From contig NC_081554.1 of assembly GCF_963082655.1 (NCBI RefSeq), forward strand, positions 94,432,245-94,496,244: DNA of 64,000 nt. Direction: 5' to 3'. Source of the DNA: Stomoxys calcitrans (lineage: Eukaryota > Arthropoda > Insecta > Diptera > Muscidae). A model generated the notes under the pieces. That model was not told where the DNA came from. It ran no database searches and saw only the letters and a program-made list of their open reading frames with translations. How positions within the stretch are numbered: the stretch's first letter is position 1; each line of letters starts with the position of its first letter. The translations under genes and the position numbers were made by a program. This document shows positions 1-10,595 of this stretch, one piece after another.

Positions 1-3
1 AGG

Positions 4-240
4 CAGGATTCACTGAATAAGGTTAAGCCAAGCGATCAGCCGATATACTTTTTTTTAATATTTGGCAGTACTTGGCATTGAGGATGTCAACTTGTTCTCT
101 TTTTACATTCATTCTTTGTTTACGTTTTCTCCTATATGATGACATTTTCAATCGTCAGATTTGACATCCTTAATGATGTTTATGGGGCCTATCCACTTTG
201 TGTTTTTGCATGTGACCTAACCTTCTATTAGTGAATCCTG
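4..240 (-). mobile_element. hAT-like MITE, full-length copy
   Basis: A 237-bp non-coding element bounded by inverted ends CAGGATTCACT and AGTGAATCCTG. It has the same length and sequence, in opposite orientation, as the copy at 16793-17029, which has 8-bp target duplications. It encodes nothing and is non-autonomous. The hAT assignment rests on the 8-bp duplication and the CAGG end; the family name is unknown. Confidence 0.75.
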
Positions 241-453
241 AATAGAAGGTTAGGTCACATGCAAAAACACAAAGTGGATAGGCCCCATAAACATCATTAA
301 GGATGTCAAATCTGACGATTGAAAATGTCATCATATAGGAGAAAACCAGGATTCACCAATAGAAGGTTAGGTCACATTCGAAAACATAAAGTGAATAGGC
401 CCCATAACATCATTGAGGATGTCAAATGTGCCGATTGGAAATGTCATCAAATG
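241..453 (+). repeat. Two further partial copies of the same MITE
   Basis: Positions 241-346 repeat the 5' part of the MITE without its terminal 11 bases and form a perfect 106-bp palindrome with 124-229. At 347 a new copy begins with CAGGATTCAC and runs about 107 bp before identity is lost near 453. Together with the first copy this is a cluster of three head or partial elements. Confidence 0.7.
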
Positions 454-526
454 TCAGTAGATTTTTGTTTTCTTTCATTCTCTCCTTCTTTCTCTGAAAA
501 AAACTATCTGTTTTGTTATTTGCTGA

Positions 527-840
527 AGTGGCGATCTTCGTCAAGCTCCATGTAAGCATTTGGTTATTTAAAGGCGCCAATAACTCGCTTTGTCATATCG
601 AGTATCACAGGCACTCAGTATTTAAACAAGAATAGGCCGCCCGGCATCTCACTGAGACTCTCCATTCGATATCGCTGATTGCGCGAGACTGCAACCTGTG
701 GAAGCGCCCAGTTGAGCTTCTCGTAATGACGATGAGCACCACACAATCGTAGATTAGAGTTCCAACCCGTGTGCTGCTCATGGTCATCCCGTACCAGAAT
801 TGGGTTTGTTACTGCCTTCAATGCTGTTGAAATTGCCACA
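527..840 (+). repeat. Unnamed dispersed repeat A, copy 1
   Basis: This stretch is shared, with divergence, with 52920-53240 and 63135-63480 in the same orientation and with 1370-1533 inverted. Shared landmarks are GGCGCCAATAAC, CACTCAGTATTT and CTCACTGAGACTCTCC. No coding potential is seen. It may be an untranslated end of a LINE or a SINE-like unit; the family is not recognised. Confidence 0.6.
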
Positions 841-1058
841 TGTGAATCTTTTTGGAAGTTATATTGATGGTTGGTTTGTGTTTCGATCTCGGTAATTCCT
901 TTTCCATTGCAAAAATCTCATCATTGAGATGGTCTCGAATGAGACAGAAACAACAAAAATTTTTTATATTTATTTTTATGAAGTGCTCATGTACTAGGCA
1001 ATTTGTTTCAGATAACGTTTATGATAAATTCCCTGGGAGAGTGTTCATCGCAATTGGA

Positions 1059-1376
1059 CATTTTTATACCCACCACCAAAGGTTAGGGGGAACATTTTGT
1101 CATTCTGTTTCTAATACATCGAAATACTTTGTATTTCTCATGAAACTCGAAGACAATTTAACGATGTCAGTGTTATCAAATTATCGTACGGAAATTTTGC
1201 ACAGATTTAACTTTTCCATACGCAGAAAACAGTTCTTGGAGAGGCCAAATCGACCATATAGACCGATCTGCCGATTTAAGGCCTTGAGTCCATTAAAGCC
1301 ACAGTTATTATACGAATTTGCTGAAATTTGGCATAATGTGTGTGGATATAGCTGCCATATACACAGATGGGAGCTA
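1059..1376 (+). repeat. Fragment of satellite-like dispersed repeat B
   Basis: It starts TTTTTATACCCACCACC and contains the phrases CATTTTGTCATTCTG, GACCGATCTGCCGATTTA and GGATATAGCTGCCATAT. The same phrases recur at 30235-30460, 42740-43110 and 48462-49262. This is a diverged single copy of the family that forms tandem monomers of about 125 bp near 48.5 kb. Confidence 0.6.
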
Positions 1377-1533
1377 CCAGGCGCGTCCACAGGTTGTGGA
1401 TAGGGGGATGCACCATATACAGGACAGTTGCAACTGCAGTCGCGAACAATCATCGTGTCTCAGTGAGGGGTTGGGTGGCCGACTCTTGTTTAAATACTAA
1501 GTGCCTGTGATACTCGATATGACAAAGCGAATC
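1370..1533 (-). repeat. Dispersed repeat A, inverted partial copy
   Basis: Read on the minus strand this matches 560-730 and 53030-53160, including CATATCGAGTATCACAGGCA. It lies next to the fragment of repeat B. The interval 1534-1686 shows nothing recognisable. Confidence 0.55.
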
Positions 1534-1686
1534 CTATGAACCTTATTAACTTCAAAAGATGAGGAGCATCGGCGAAAACGAAAATTTTGTCACCAGTAGC
1601 CGAAGGGTGTGAAAACCATGGTCGATCTGCATTGATATGAACATAGTTGTAAAGATATTAATTTAGTTATTGTAGTATATGGGAAC

Positions 1687-2229
1687 CTAATAATGTATAC
1701 CATATGTCACCCCCAAATTTTTCCACAATGCGCGATTGGTTGCCCCCATGTCAGAGGTAATTGCTACAACTTTATAACCGCATGGATTTAGCTGTGTTAT
1801 TATGGAAAAAATTATAGTTTTATCCATTGGCTTATCATAATCAAAGTACAGTGGCTGTTTCCATGATTTCCAAATCCCTCGGATCATGACAACTTGCACA
1901 TAATTGGCAGGTTTTCTTACGCAATCATCTCTAGCGTCGTACTCATAGGTTTCCATAACCTTCATTTCATCAAATGAAATAACTTTCCCCTCTTTTCCCT
2001 TCCAAGATGGATTTGTGTCACAATCGTCGATGTCCCCCTGAGTCTTCCTTTTGAGATAAACCTGTCGATGCATACCTTCCCATCTAATCAATTGAATAAA
2101 TAAACACCTGAAACACAATTTGGCCGACCTATTGAAGATCTCATTTATACCTATTGCTTTATGTAGAAGAATGTCAGCTATTGTTAGCATACTGTGCACC
2201 ACACTATATTTATTCGTTTTTGTATTCAA
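1687..2229 (-). pseudogene. P-element/THAP9-type transposase fragment
   Basis: The product is a piece of a DNA transposase of the P-element superfamily, which cuts and pastes P-type transposons. The 180-codon open frame contains FDEMKV, YEYD, NYVQVVMIRG, KQPLYFDYD and GYKVVAITSDMG, an order typical of the catalytic RNase-H-like core. The first aspartate lies in FDEM. The usual 750-850 residue protein is missing its THAP DNA-binding end and everything after the start of the GTP-binding insertion; a TAG follows GIHY. No terminal repeats were found, so this is a dead remnant. The stretch between its N-terminal side and the gypsy LTR has no further match. Confidence 0.7.
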
Positions 2230-2336
2230 TAAATTTTAATTTAATAAATTTTATTTAGTATTAAAATCAAAAGTATGACATGTTTTAGTTTTAAGACACT
2301 TATTGACACTACAAGTACATATATACATATATATTC

Positions 2337-4374
2337 TGTCGTGTTCCCAAGGGTCCACGTTGCCGTTGGAGTGAGGAGTCGGACTGGCGGGCGCTGGTCG
2401 CTGGCATTCGAGCACCGGCTTTTGGCTCAGTCTTTGGGGCGCGGTTCTTTGCCAATCCAACCCTCTGGCAAGGTGACAAAAAAACAAAATAAACAACCAG
2501 CTGTCGGTGGTACGAAACGGACGACAATAGAACATTAACAAAACACCCACTGGAACGAACTGGAGGACATTACGGCTGTGGAATTGCCTGGCGCCTAAAA
2601 TCCTTCATGGCGCCTCAGGACTTTGCCCACCCCAACCATGGCACCCCTCGTCCTGTAATATTAAGGGTACCCCGTAATCCATCACCTGTCTATCTTTGCC
2701 GCTGCTCAGTCACTTACCCCATATTCCGATGCTTTAGCCTTCCATCATCCTTTAGAAATCACCAAGGCAAGTGTTTTTGATAATCATTCTTGTACAGATT
2801 TCAGTATTTTATTGAGTAAGTAAAAGAATATTCACATGGTAAATAATGTAAACAAAAACAAATAATCAAAAAGGCAAAATTCAATTACAAAAAAAAACAA
2901 GATTTAGAATATAAAGAATCGTTTTCAAGCAAACATGAAATATATTAGATTCTGAAGGCAAACGTTAACACTGCTTCTACACATTGCCATTCACAAAGAC
3001 AATATTAACAATCTTGAAATTTTTCTCTATTTTCAGAAGAATGGGTCGGTCGCCTCGTCAGCTCTAGACGGATGACCAAGAATCGCCAAAACGGTACTGC
3101 GGCCTTGATGCTGGCCTCTGCGGCCAATAAGGTCTCTTCAAGTTCTCGTCGGTCCGTCCGTCTGGTTTTCGGTGAGTATTGTCAAGTTTTAAGTGTATTT
3201 GTCGCAGTCTGTTTTTCTTGTCTAAAAAAGTATTCTATGTTTCTTTTAGGGTCTTTTTTTTGTTGTGCTACCTTTTTAGCACCGTAGGACCAACATCGGC
3301 TGATTGGAGGACGAAAATGTCCTTTAACTGCGTTGCTACCTACCCTAACTATGAGCTCATGTTTGGTTATAGCCTGTAACCCAAACAACGGGTGAGTAAA
3401 AAAAAAGCACTAATGTTGCCCCTACCTAATCTATTTCGATTGTATACTTTAATACAAAAAAACCCTTTTTTAAACAAAAATAAAGCAGTCCAAGGGTCGA
3501 ACGTCAGTAAAGCAGTTTGGTTCGCTAGTCTGGAGAAACTAAAAAGAGTACCTTAGGAACGCTGGGGAATGCAACAGCGTCTGGATCCCTCGCTGGTGGA
3601 TGGTGTGCGTTGCGGATGTGGCGGTGACCAGTGTGGCGGTGACCAGGGTGTCGGTAGCCGATGTGGCGGTTGTTGATGCAGCGGTTGGTGATGGAAGCCT
3701 TCTTCTTTGTGCGGCAGTGGAGGTGGAGGAGGCGTGGATTTTGATTTTTATGTTTTTGACTTTTAGTTTTGAAATGTCCACTTGTTTATTTTAATTTTAA
3801 TTTCTATTTCTTTTCAGGTTTTTAATATATTCCTTTTTTCAGGTATTTAACGTTCATTTCATTTCAGATTTTTGACAAAGTTTGTCTTCTCTTTTTTTTA
3901 CGTTACCATTTCAATTGGCTCTTTATGTATCGTCTCTTCACTTTTCAGGCATTTCAAATTTTCTATTTCTTTTTTTTTTTTTTTTAAAAAACTGTCCTTT
4001 TTATTTTGTTTAAATCCGTTTTTTTCACATTCATATGAATTTAAATAAAACACATTTACCAAATTTATTTCTGGTCTTTTCTTTTACGTATTTTTCTTGT
4101 TGATCACTCCACCTCCGTACGCTGCCAAGTCCCAATCGAAAAAGAAAGAAGCTTCCTTGGGTCACCGGCCGGCTTGGCTTGGATTCGCCTCCATCATCAA
4201 ATTTGACTTCCAGCGGGCACCAACAAAACATATGGTGGTAGCCATAATTGTCAATTGGTGTCAGCTGGCTGTCTCTTTCGTTGACAGAGGCGAATTAAAA
4301 CCATCAGATGGCGCTGGCGGTCTTCTATCCGCTAACAGATGTCGCTAGGGTCGCACATTAGGCCGCACACTACA
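2337..4374 (-). repeat. 3' LTR of the gypsy element
   Basis: Direct repeat of 12974-15011 at an offset of 10,637 bp. On the element's own (minus) strand it begins TGTAGTGTGCGG and ends GGAACACGACA. It is long for an insect gypsy LTR. It contains a GTGGCGGTGACCAG-type short tandem repeat near 3615-3690, a pyrimidine-rich tract with several TTTCAG motifs at 3815-3950, and exon-like blocks on the plus strand. Confidence 0.93.
2607..3379 (+). other. Candidate three-block antisense reading frame inside the LTR
   Basis: An ATG at 2607 opens a frame that runs to a GC-type donor (AAG|GCAAGT) at 2766/2767. A block at 3037-3171 has acceptor TTTTCAG and donor GTGAGT and is open in the matching phase. 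A third block from 3288 stays in phase to TAA at 3377-3379. Joined, they give 128 codons with no recognised similarity. The third acceptor is weak, because an earlier AG would bring in a stop. An identical set sits in the other LTR at 13244-14016. Chance is a real alternative. Confidence 0.25.
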
Positions 4375-7287
4375 AACCAAACCATCCTTTGAACATCACT
4401 GTTAAAGGATGGGAGGGAGCAAAATAACAATTTCTCTCAGTGTATTCCATGCCATAAAGTGTATATGCTCCTTACGCCAAACCTATCTCACTGTGTGTAG
4501 GTCCCATTAATAATGTGTAAGTCTTCCTCAACTAGTATACCTTGAGTTAACCATTTTTATACCTTACGGATATACCTTCATCAAATTAATTGGAAGCAAT
4601 TGCAGCAGACGGACGACGCGGGAAATAATTTTCACCAACAAAGCAAAAAAAAAGGTAAGTATTGTAAAAAAAACAAATGTGTTAAATCAAAAGCTAGTAA
4701 TAAAACAAAATGATTGTTCAGTGTCCCGAAGTGCGTGCCCAACATTATAGAAATAAATAACAAGAAAATTGTGACCGGCGGGCCAAAGTGTTTGTGTGTG
4801 TGTGCCAATGAATGGCAAAGTAAAAAAACAAAAACTACGCCTTTTACAACGTACTGGCCCACAAAATAAATAAAATGAAAAGAAATCATCAATGCCACAT
4901 GCCCCTTGTCGCCAGTGGTAGTGAAAATATAAAAAAAAACAATGCAAAAATAATTAAATGTGCTCTGAGCCCTGTGTGTGTGATTGAAAGAAACAAACCG
5001 GCAAACACAATCACCGGCGTCGGCGTATATCTGATTTCATGAATGAAATGGTGAAAAAACAATATTCAAAATGAAACGCCTTGCAAATCGGAAAAAAAAT
5101 TTAAAAAAAAGGTAAAGTGAAAATAATTGCGGTTCGAATGGTGAAATAAAAAAGAATCCTAACCACAATTTAAAAAAACTCCAACCAACGTGGTAACAGA
5201 AACGGTTCATTATGTGACAGTGTGCGTGATTCCATGAATATGAGTGCGTGTGTTATAATGAAATCACATGATCGTACGGTACCCCTGCCATTGTGTGTAA
5301 GCCACTCAATTCATGAATGGTGGTGGGGGTACTAAGAAGTGACTCAATGACTTTCAAACCAAATGTCCTCAAAAATTTTCGGTGGCCATAACGAAAAAGG
5401 TGAAGTGACGTTATTGTGATTGAATTTAAAGTGTCATGGTTCTACACAAAAGAAAATGGTCTTGATATAAAAACTCAAAAGTGAACTTAGTTCGGCAAAG
5501 TTACCAAAAGAAAATTAATAAGAAGGGAAATTATGGAAAATAACTCAATGAGGAAAATTACAAAAATGCACGAAAAATGTGAAAAAACCAAATTCTGCCA
5601 AGAAAATGAAAAAAACAAAAAAAAAATTAAGAATTTTGTGTGAAAATTTGAAAAAAAAGAAAAGAAATAATAATAAAAATAAGGAAAACGGAACAAAGAA
5701 AAATAAATTTCTCTGAAAACGGAGCGATATTAATATAGCCGAAAACAAAATTTTAAATAGAAATGCAGAACAAAAAGGTTTTTGTCTTTTCCTTAAGCTG
5801 GCAAAAAAAACAAGCAAAAAAAACTTATGAAAAACTAAAATAAAATTGCGTGTTCTATTCGAAAAACAAAAAAAAATCAGGGCCAATAGGAGGGAATTTT
5901 AAAATATCAGAAAATCTTAAAAAACACTAAAGTGAAAAAGAAATTTATCCAAAAAAAAATCCTTCAAACAAAACAAACCACTTTCATAACTAATTTGATC
6001 TTTTCTTCTTGTCTATCTTTCCAGGAAACCCACGTCATGGACCTGCGAACTCGCAACGGCTGCCTCGCTTGAGAGCATGAGCCATGCCATTTGTGGTCTA
6101 ACGCTGTGATGTGCCCAAGATAAACGAACTGGTAAGTATCAAATAGATGGTGCACCTTGGTGTATCCTCTATGACTTCTCCTAGCCGCCTCTCATCACTC
6201 ACCACGGCATCCCTCGCCCCATGTCCAAGATGCCATAGCGATAGAAAGACGGGTCGACCCGACATACACCGAGGTCGTCAAGAGGCTCTACCGTGGTTGA
6301 GTGATCTCCTGGGGCCGGCATCGAGAGATGACAATCTCTCGTCCGGACAAAACGCCTTCCGCCGCAACTCGCGTTCCATGTCCAAGATGCCATAGTGATA
6401 GAAAGACGGGTCACCCATTGCGAGGTTGACAGCGAGCTCTCCGGCGGTCGAGGCACCCCAGAGGTTGGCAGAGAGAAGTAGCACGAATCAGCGCGTAATC
6501 TTGCGCACATCACACCACGGGACCCCTCTTGGCGGTTCAGCACTCGCGAGAGCGTAAGACCACGAGTCCACTCCAACAACCTCACCTGGACCATACGGGT
6601 AAGTCCATGGTAAGTATTAACACCCTTTTACAGCGCCACCTTAAATCAAAAATTGCAAATATACACCCCATTGCACAATTTGTGCACTCGCCCAAGGATG
6701 TAAGCCCATGGCTTGGAAATATACGCACACTTGTATATTTGCCCACTACTGCCTTGAACACACACACACACCCACCATTCGAGATGAACCTGAGGTATAA
6801 TATGGGCACGAGGCAAAAATCATTCGGACCTCTGCAACGATCACCACTTAAGTTAAGTATAAATCATAAAATACAATTCAAATCTAAATTCTCTTCTAAT
6901 TCATTTAGGTCATCTTATGCTACAGTTTACCACAAGACGACGGCTGTTCTACAGCTTGTTCCTTACTGCTATAGAGATCCCTGGGACTTAATTCCTCTGC
7001 TATCTATCACAGGTGAGTATGTAATTCAATTCATATCTATCATATCTTAACCTATTTCCCCATAGGGTACAACTAAAACTAACTAAACCTACATTAGACC
7101 ATGGCTTAATATTGGAAACTCCCAGCTACGGAAATGGAATTTCAGGTGAGTGATTTAATGCTTGTATGAGCTGTCAACCGAAAATTTGCCTCTATTGGCC
7201 AAAGAATTTCACTCTTTTTTATATGTGGCTCAGAAGGAACCCCTTGACCATTTGTGAGTGTTAGAGTGTGAAAATGTGTCGTTGCCA
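4375..7287 (-). other. Non-coding internal region 3' of pol with antisense exon-like blocks
   Basis: This 2.9-kb stretch has no env and no convincing minus-strand gene. On the plus strand it is a run of splice-like boundaries: donor GGTAAGT near 4653; acceptor TATCTTTCCAG ending near 6024 with donor GTAAGT near 6132; donor GTAAGT at 6610; acceptor TTCATTTAG ending 6908 with donor GTGAGT at 7013; acceptor CCCCATAG ending 7066 with donor GTGAGT at 7145. The blocks are richer in GC than their flanks. A 37-bp phrase recurs at about 6219 and 6377. The stretch looks like a captured host gene portion lying antisense, with introns kept. This is inference. Confidence 0.4.
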
Positions 7288-10200
7288 TTATTGTTTCAAG
7301 TCTCTTGCGTGATAGACCCCTATCGGTTTGCCGTTTAGGTTTTCGATTTCGTATAGACTACGGCCTATTGCCCGCACAATCCTGCACTTCAAATACTTCT
7401 GGCAAAGCTTGGCATTTATGTTTCTCCCAAAATCGCTAAGTTGATGGTTGCGATGAAATACTTCCTGGCCTGGATAAAATTTTACCTCTCGCGCGCGGGT
7501 ATTGTATTTTGTAGACCGCTCTTTGTAACTTTTTTCGAGATTCTTTCGAATTTCTTCTCTGACTAACTCCAAATGAGTAGCTTTGGGCAAAGCGTTAAAT
7601 TCTGGGTCCCTCATTGAAGACAATTGCTTAGCCAAGCGATAGACACTTCCATGTGTCACCATATTCGTGCCAAAAAGCGCGAAATAAGGCGTCATTCCAA
7701 TTGACGAGTGCACAGATGAACGCAAAGCACACTCTATAGCTGATAGGTTTTGGTCCCATTCCCTCTGGTCGCCATCCAAATAAGACCTAATAGCCGCCAA
7801 AATCGACTGGTTTACCCTTTCGGATGCGTTCGCCTGCGGCGAGTACAGTCCAGTCTTATAATGAATTACTCCATGCACGTCTAAGAAGTTGGAAAAATCT
7901 TTCCCCACGAACTGTTTTCCATTGTCCGACATGACAATTTCTGGAACTCCAAATTTGTGAAACACCTCACCGGTCAAAAACTTAATTACGTTTCTCGAGG
8001 TGGCCTTGGACATGGGCTTCAACAGCACGAATTTAGTGACGTGATCAAGGACTATAAAAATGTATGAATTACCGGCCTTCGACCGGACGTACGGCCCTAG
8101 GAAGTCTACATAAATCTTCTGAAAAGGTTTGTCTATTTTGTACTCTGGTCCCATAGGCTGTTGCATATTTTGATAATTGGGCTTAGCCCCTTTACAGATC
8201 TCACACCTCTTTATGAAATCCCGGACCTGTGCACTCATGTTTGGCCAGTAGTACAGCTCTCGTAACCTTTTCAGAGTTCTATGGAAACCTCCATGTGCCG
8301 CCGTAGTCGGTTCATGTGCCTTTGCTATGGTGTTTGTCGTCAACCGTGATGGAACCCATAGCTTCCAAACATAATCCTCGCATGGCATGTCCACAGTCAC
8401 AGGGATTGTCCTTTTGTAGATGAGACCGTCCTTAACCATCAGGTCTGGCAATGATTCTCCGTTGTCGGAGATAGTTTTTATTTTGTCCAAATACTCGTCA
8501 TCTTTGAACTCGTCTGCGTCGAGATCCACAAGGCTGGCAAATTCTTCGCATAGCTCCTCCAAATCCAATCGCGATAGAGTGTCTGGCACCACGTTCTGGC
8601 TTCCTTTGCGGTGTTCTATGCCGAAGTTGTGACCCTGGAGCAGCAAGCTCCATCTAGCCAATCTCCCACTGAGCTCTCTGTTGGACATTAGCCACTTCAA
8701 CGAAGAGTGGTCCGTAATCACAGTAAATGGCATTAGCTCAATGTAGGGTCGGAACTTCTTTATGGCCATCACCACAGCCAGACACTCACGCTCGGTCACA
8801 GAGTAATTCTTTTGCGCCGGTGTTAATTTCTGGGACATGAAGGCAATCGGGTGCTCGCCTCCATCTTCGTCCTTCTGAAAGAGAACTCCCCCAATTCCCA
8901 CATCCGATGCGTCACACTGGACGAAAAACGGCTTGGCAAAATCAGGATGTCGTAAAACGGGACTTTGGGTGAGTGCGTCCTTCAATTTCCGGAAGGCCAC
9001 CCTGGCTTCCTCACCGAACGCAAAAGTCTTACTCTTTTTGAGCGTTTGGAATATCGGTGCTGCTATTGTCGCATAGTCCGGGATGAATCGGCGATACCAT
9101 CCGGTCATGCCAGTGAATCTCCTGACCTGCCTCACAGTTTTGGGGTAGTCACACTCCAGTATGGCGGACACTTTCTCGGGGTCTGGCTTCAATTTTCCTT
9201 CCCCGACAATGTAGCCCAAATATCTGAGCTCCCGAAAGCAAAATTTCGATTTGGCAACGTTGATTGTAAGTCCGGCATTCGTCAAGGCTTTCGCCACTTG
9301 CGCCAACAGCTCCAAATGGGTCCTGAAATCGGGTGACACTATGAGTAAGTCGTCCAAGTAGACGAACACTCGCTCCCGCAGATGCCCTGGGATGACCTTG
9401 TCCATTAATCGACATAACCTTTGGGCCGCATTACACAGCCCAAAAGGCATGACTGTGAAATGGTACAAGGGTCTTCCCGGCACGGTGAACGCCGTCTTCT
9501 CCCGGCTTTTTATCTCGAGAGGGATCTGCCAGAACGCATCTTTCAGATCCACACTCGAGATAAAATGCGTGTCTCCCAGCCTACTCAGCAGGCCTTCAAT
9601 ATTCGGAAGTGGGTAGGCATCTTTTACCGTGAGGGCATTGAGCTTCCTCGCATCGAGGCACAATCGGTTTTTAGCGCCCTTGCGCACCAAGGTAACCGGG
9701 TTGTTCCACGGGCTTTGACTCTGCTCAATGACTCCCATGGCAATCATCCTATCCAGCTCCGAATACATCAGTTGCTGAACGGCAGGAGATACGGGATAAT
9801 GCCTCTGTTTGACGGGTTCAGCCTCTGCGGTATCGATACTGTGTTCCTCCAATAGTGTCTTCCCCAGGCCCCTCACCTCAAATGACGGAAACATAGAGAT
9901 GACCTCGTCTAGGCGTAGCTTCTCTTCACTCCTCAAGCAGTGTTGCGATGGGTCTTTCGGCTTGTCTTCTTCTTCCTCCAAGCTTAAGCTCTCAATGGTG
10001 GCTACTAGTTTAAACTTCTTCATGAAGTCAACACCAAGGTATAACGCTTTACCCAAAGTTGGTATTAAAAAGAATGTAACTTCCTCTTCAGACTTTTTCA
10101 CTTTTACCTTTGCCCTTATGCGCCCCACAATCGCGTGCGGAGTCTCATCGGCGGTCATAATGACAGATCTATATGGAAATATGGGCAGCCCTATTTTCTC

Positions 10201-10518
10201 CACCAACTCCAAGCACCCTTTCCCTAGACATGTAACGGTGGCACCGCTGTCCAATAAACCTTCTACTTCCTCTCCTGCAATCTTTACGCGCATATAGAGC
10301 CTTGTATCTTCGCCCTCGTACAAAGTGGCTGAAGCAATTTCTTGCCTGAGAGCTTTCCTTCGCCTATAACGTTCTCTAGCTTTATCTATACGTGTCACCT
10401 TTTCTACAATCTTTTTCCTTTCAAGCTGAACTTCTTCAGCAAATATCCTCTCTCGAGCTTCGTTATATTCCTGCATTCTGATATGCCATGGCCTAATTTC
10501 CTTAAGTCTAATATTCAA
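7288..10518 (-). CDS. pol: Pol polyprotein: protease, RT, RNase H, integrase
   Basis: Intact reading frame of 1,076 codons from 10518; the frame stays open upstream to about 10602, inside the gag stop region. It is therefore expected as a gag-pol fusion, and no AUG is needed (the codon at 10518 is TTG). Domains in order: aspartic protease with DSGA at residues 90-93; reverse transcriptase with YLDD near 385; RNase H with FVQCDASDVG near 530; integrase with an HHCC zinc finger near 745-775 and catalytic D, D and E in VDFLGPY, SDNGKQ and ASERVNQ near 804, 863 and 897. The domain order places it in Ty3/gypsy. It copies the RNA genome and integrates the cDNA in the nucleus. The frame ends with no chromodomain or env that I can recognise. 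Confidence 0.93.
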   Translation of the reverse strand: MNIRLKEIRPWHIRMQEYNEARERIFAEEVQLERKKIVEKVTRIDKARERYRRRKALRQEIASATLYEGEDTRLYMRVKIAGEEVEGLLDSGATVTCLGKGCLELVEKIGLPIFPYRSVIMTADETPHAIVGRIRAKVKVKKSEEEVTFFLIPTLGKALYLGVDFMKKFKLVATIESLSLEEEEDKPKDPSQHCLRSEEKLRLDEVISMFPSFEVRGLGKTLLEEHSIDTAEAEPVKQRHYPVSPAVQQLMYSELDRMIAMGVIEQSQSPWNNPVTLVRKGAKNRLCLDARKLNALTVKDAYPLPNIEGLLSRLGDTHFISSVDLKDAFWQIPLEIKSREKTAFTVPGRPLYHFTVMPFGLCNAAQRLCRLMDKVIPGHLRERVFVYLDDLLIVSPDFRTHLELLAQVAKALTNAGLTINVAKSKFCFRELRYLGYIVGEGKLKPDPEKVSAILECDYPKTVRQVRRFTGMTGWYRRFIPDYATIAAPIFQTLKKSKTFAFGEEARVAFRKLKDALTQSPVLRHPDFAKPFFVQCDASDVGIGGVLFQKDEDGGEHPIAFMSQKLTPAQKNYSVTERECLAVVMAIKKFRPYIELMPFTVITDHSSLKWLMSNRELSGRLARWSLLLQGHNFGIEHRKGSQNVVPDTLSRLDLEELCEEFASLVDLDADEFKDDEYLDKIKTISDNGESLPDLMVKDGLIYKRTIPVTVDMPCEDYVWKLWVPSRLTTNTIAKAHEPTTAAHGGFHRTLKRLRELYYWPNMSAQVRDFIKRCEICKGAKPNYQNMQQPMGPEYKIDKPFQKIYVDFLGPYVRSKAGNSYIFIVLDHVTKFVLLKPMSKATSRNVIKFLTGEVFHKFGVPEIVMSDNGKQFVGKDFSNFLDVHGVIHYKTGLYSPQANASERVNQSILAAIRSYLDGDQREWDQNLSAIECALRSSVHSSIGMTPYFALFGTNMVTHGSVYRLAKQLSSMRDPEFNALPKATHLELVREEIRKNLEKSYKERSTKYNTRAREVKFYPGQEVFHRNHQLSDFGRNINAKLCQKYLKCRIVRAIGRSLYEIENLNGKPIGVYHARDLKQ

Positions 10519-10595
10519 TTCAATATTCTCACCACCACCCTTAATGCTATTATTACTTAAAATAGTTATTTTGGTAGAACCTGTCTGTTCCTCGC

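Noticed and set aside
852..1403. 183-codon plus-strand frame
   Set aside because: It runs through dispersed repeats A and B and has no recognisable protein feature.
5545..5886. 113-codon minus-strand frame rich in Phe and Leu
   Set aside because: It is the complement of an A-rich low-complexity stretch in the gypsy element; no domain and strongly biased composition.
6199..6594. 131-codon minus-strand frame as a possible env remnant
   Set aside because: No signal peptide, membrane span or fusion-protein features; part of the frame repeats because the DNA phrase recurs at 6219 and 6377.
8965..10297. Several plus-strand frames over the pol region
   Set aside because: They are shadows of the pol reading frame on the opposite strand, with no protein signature.
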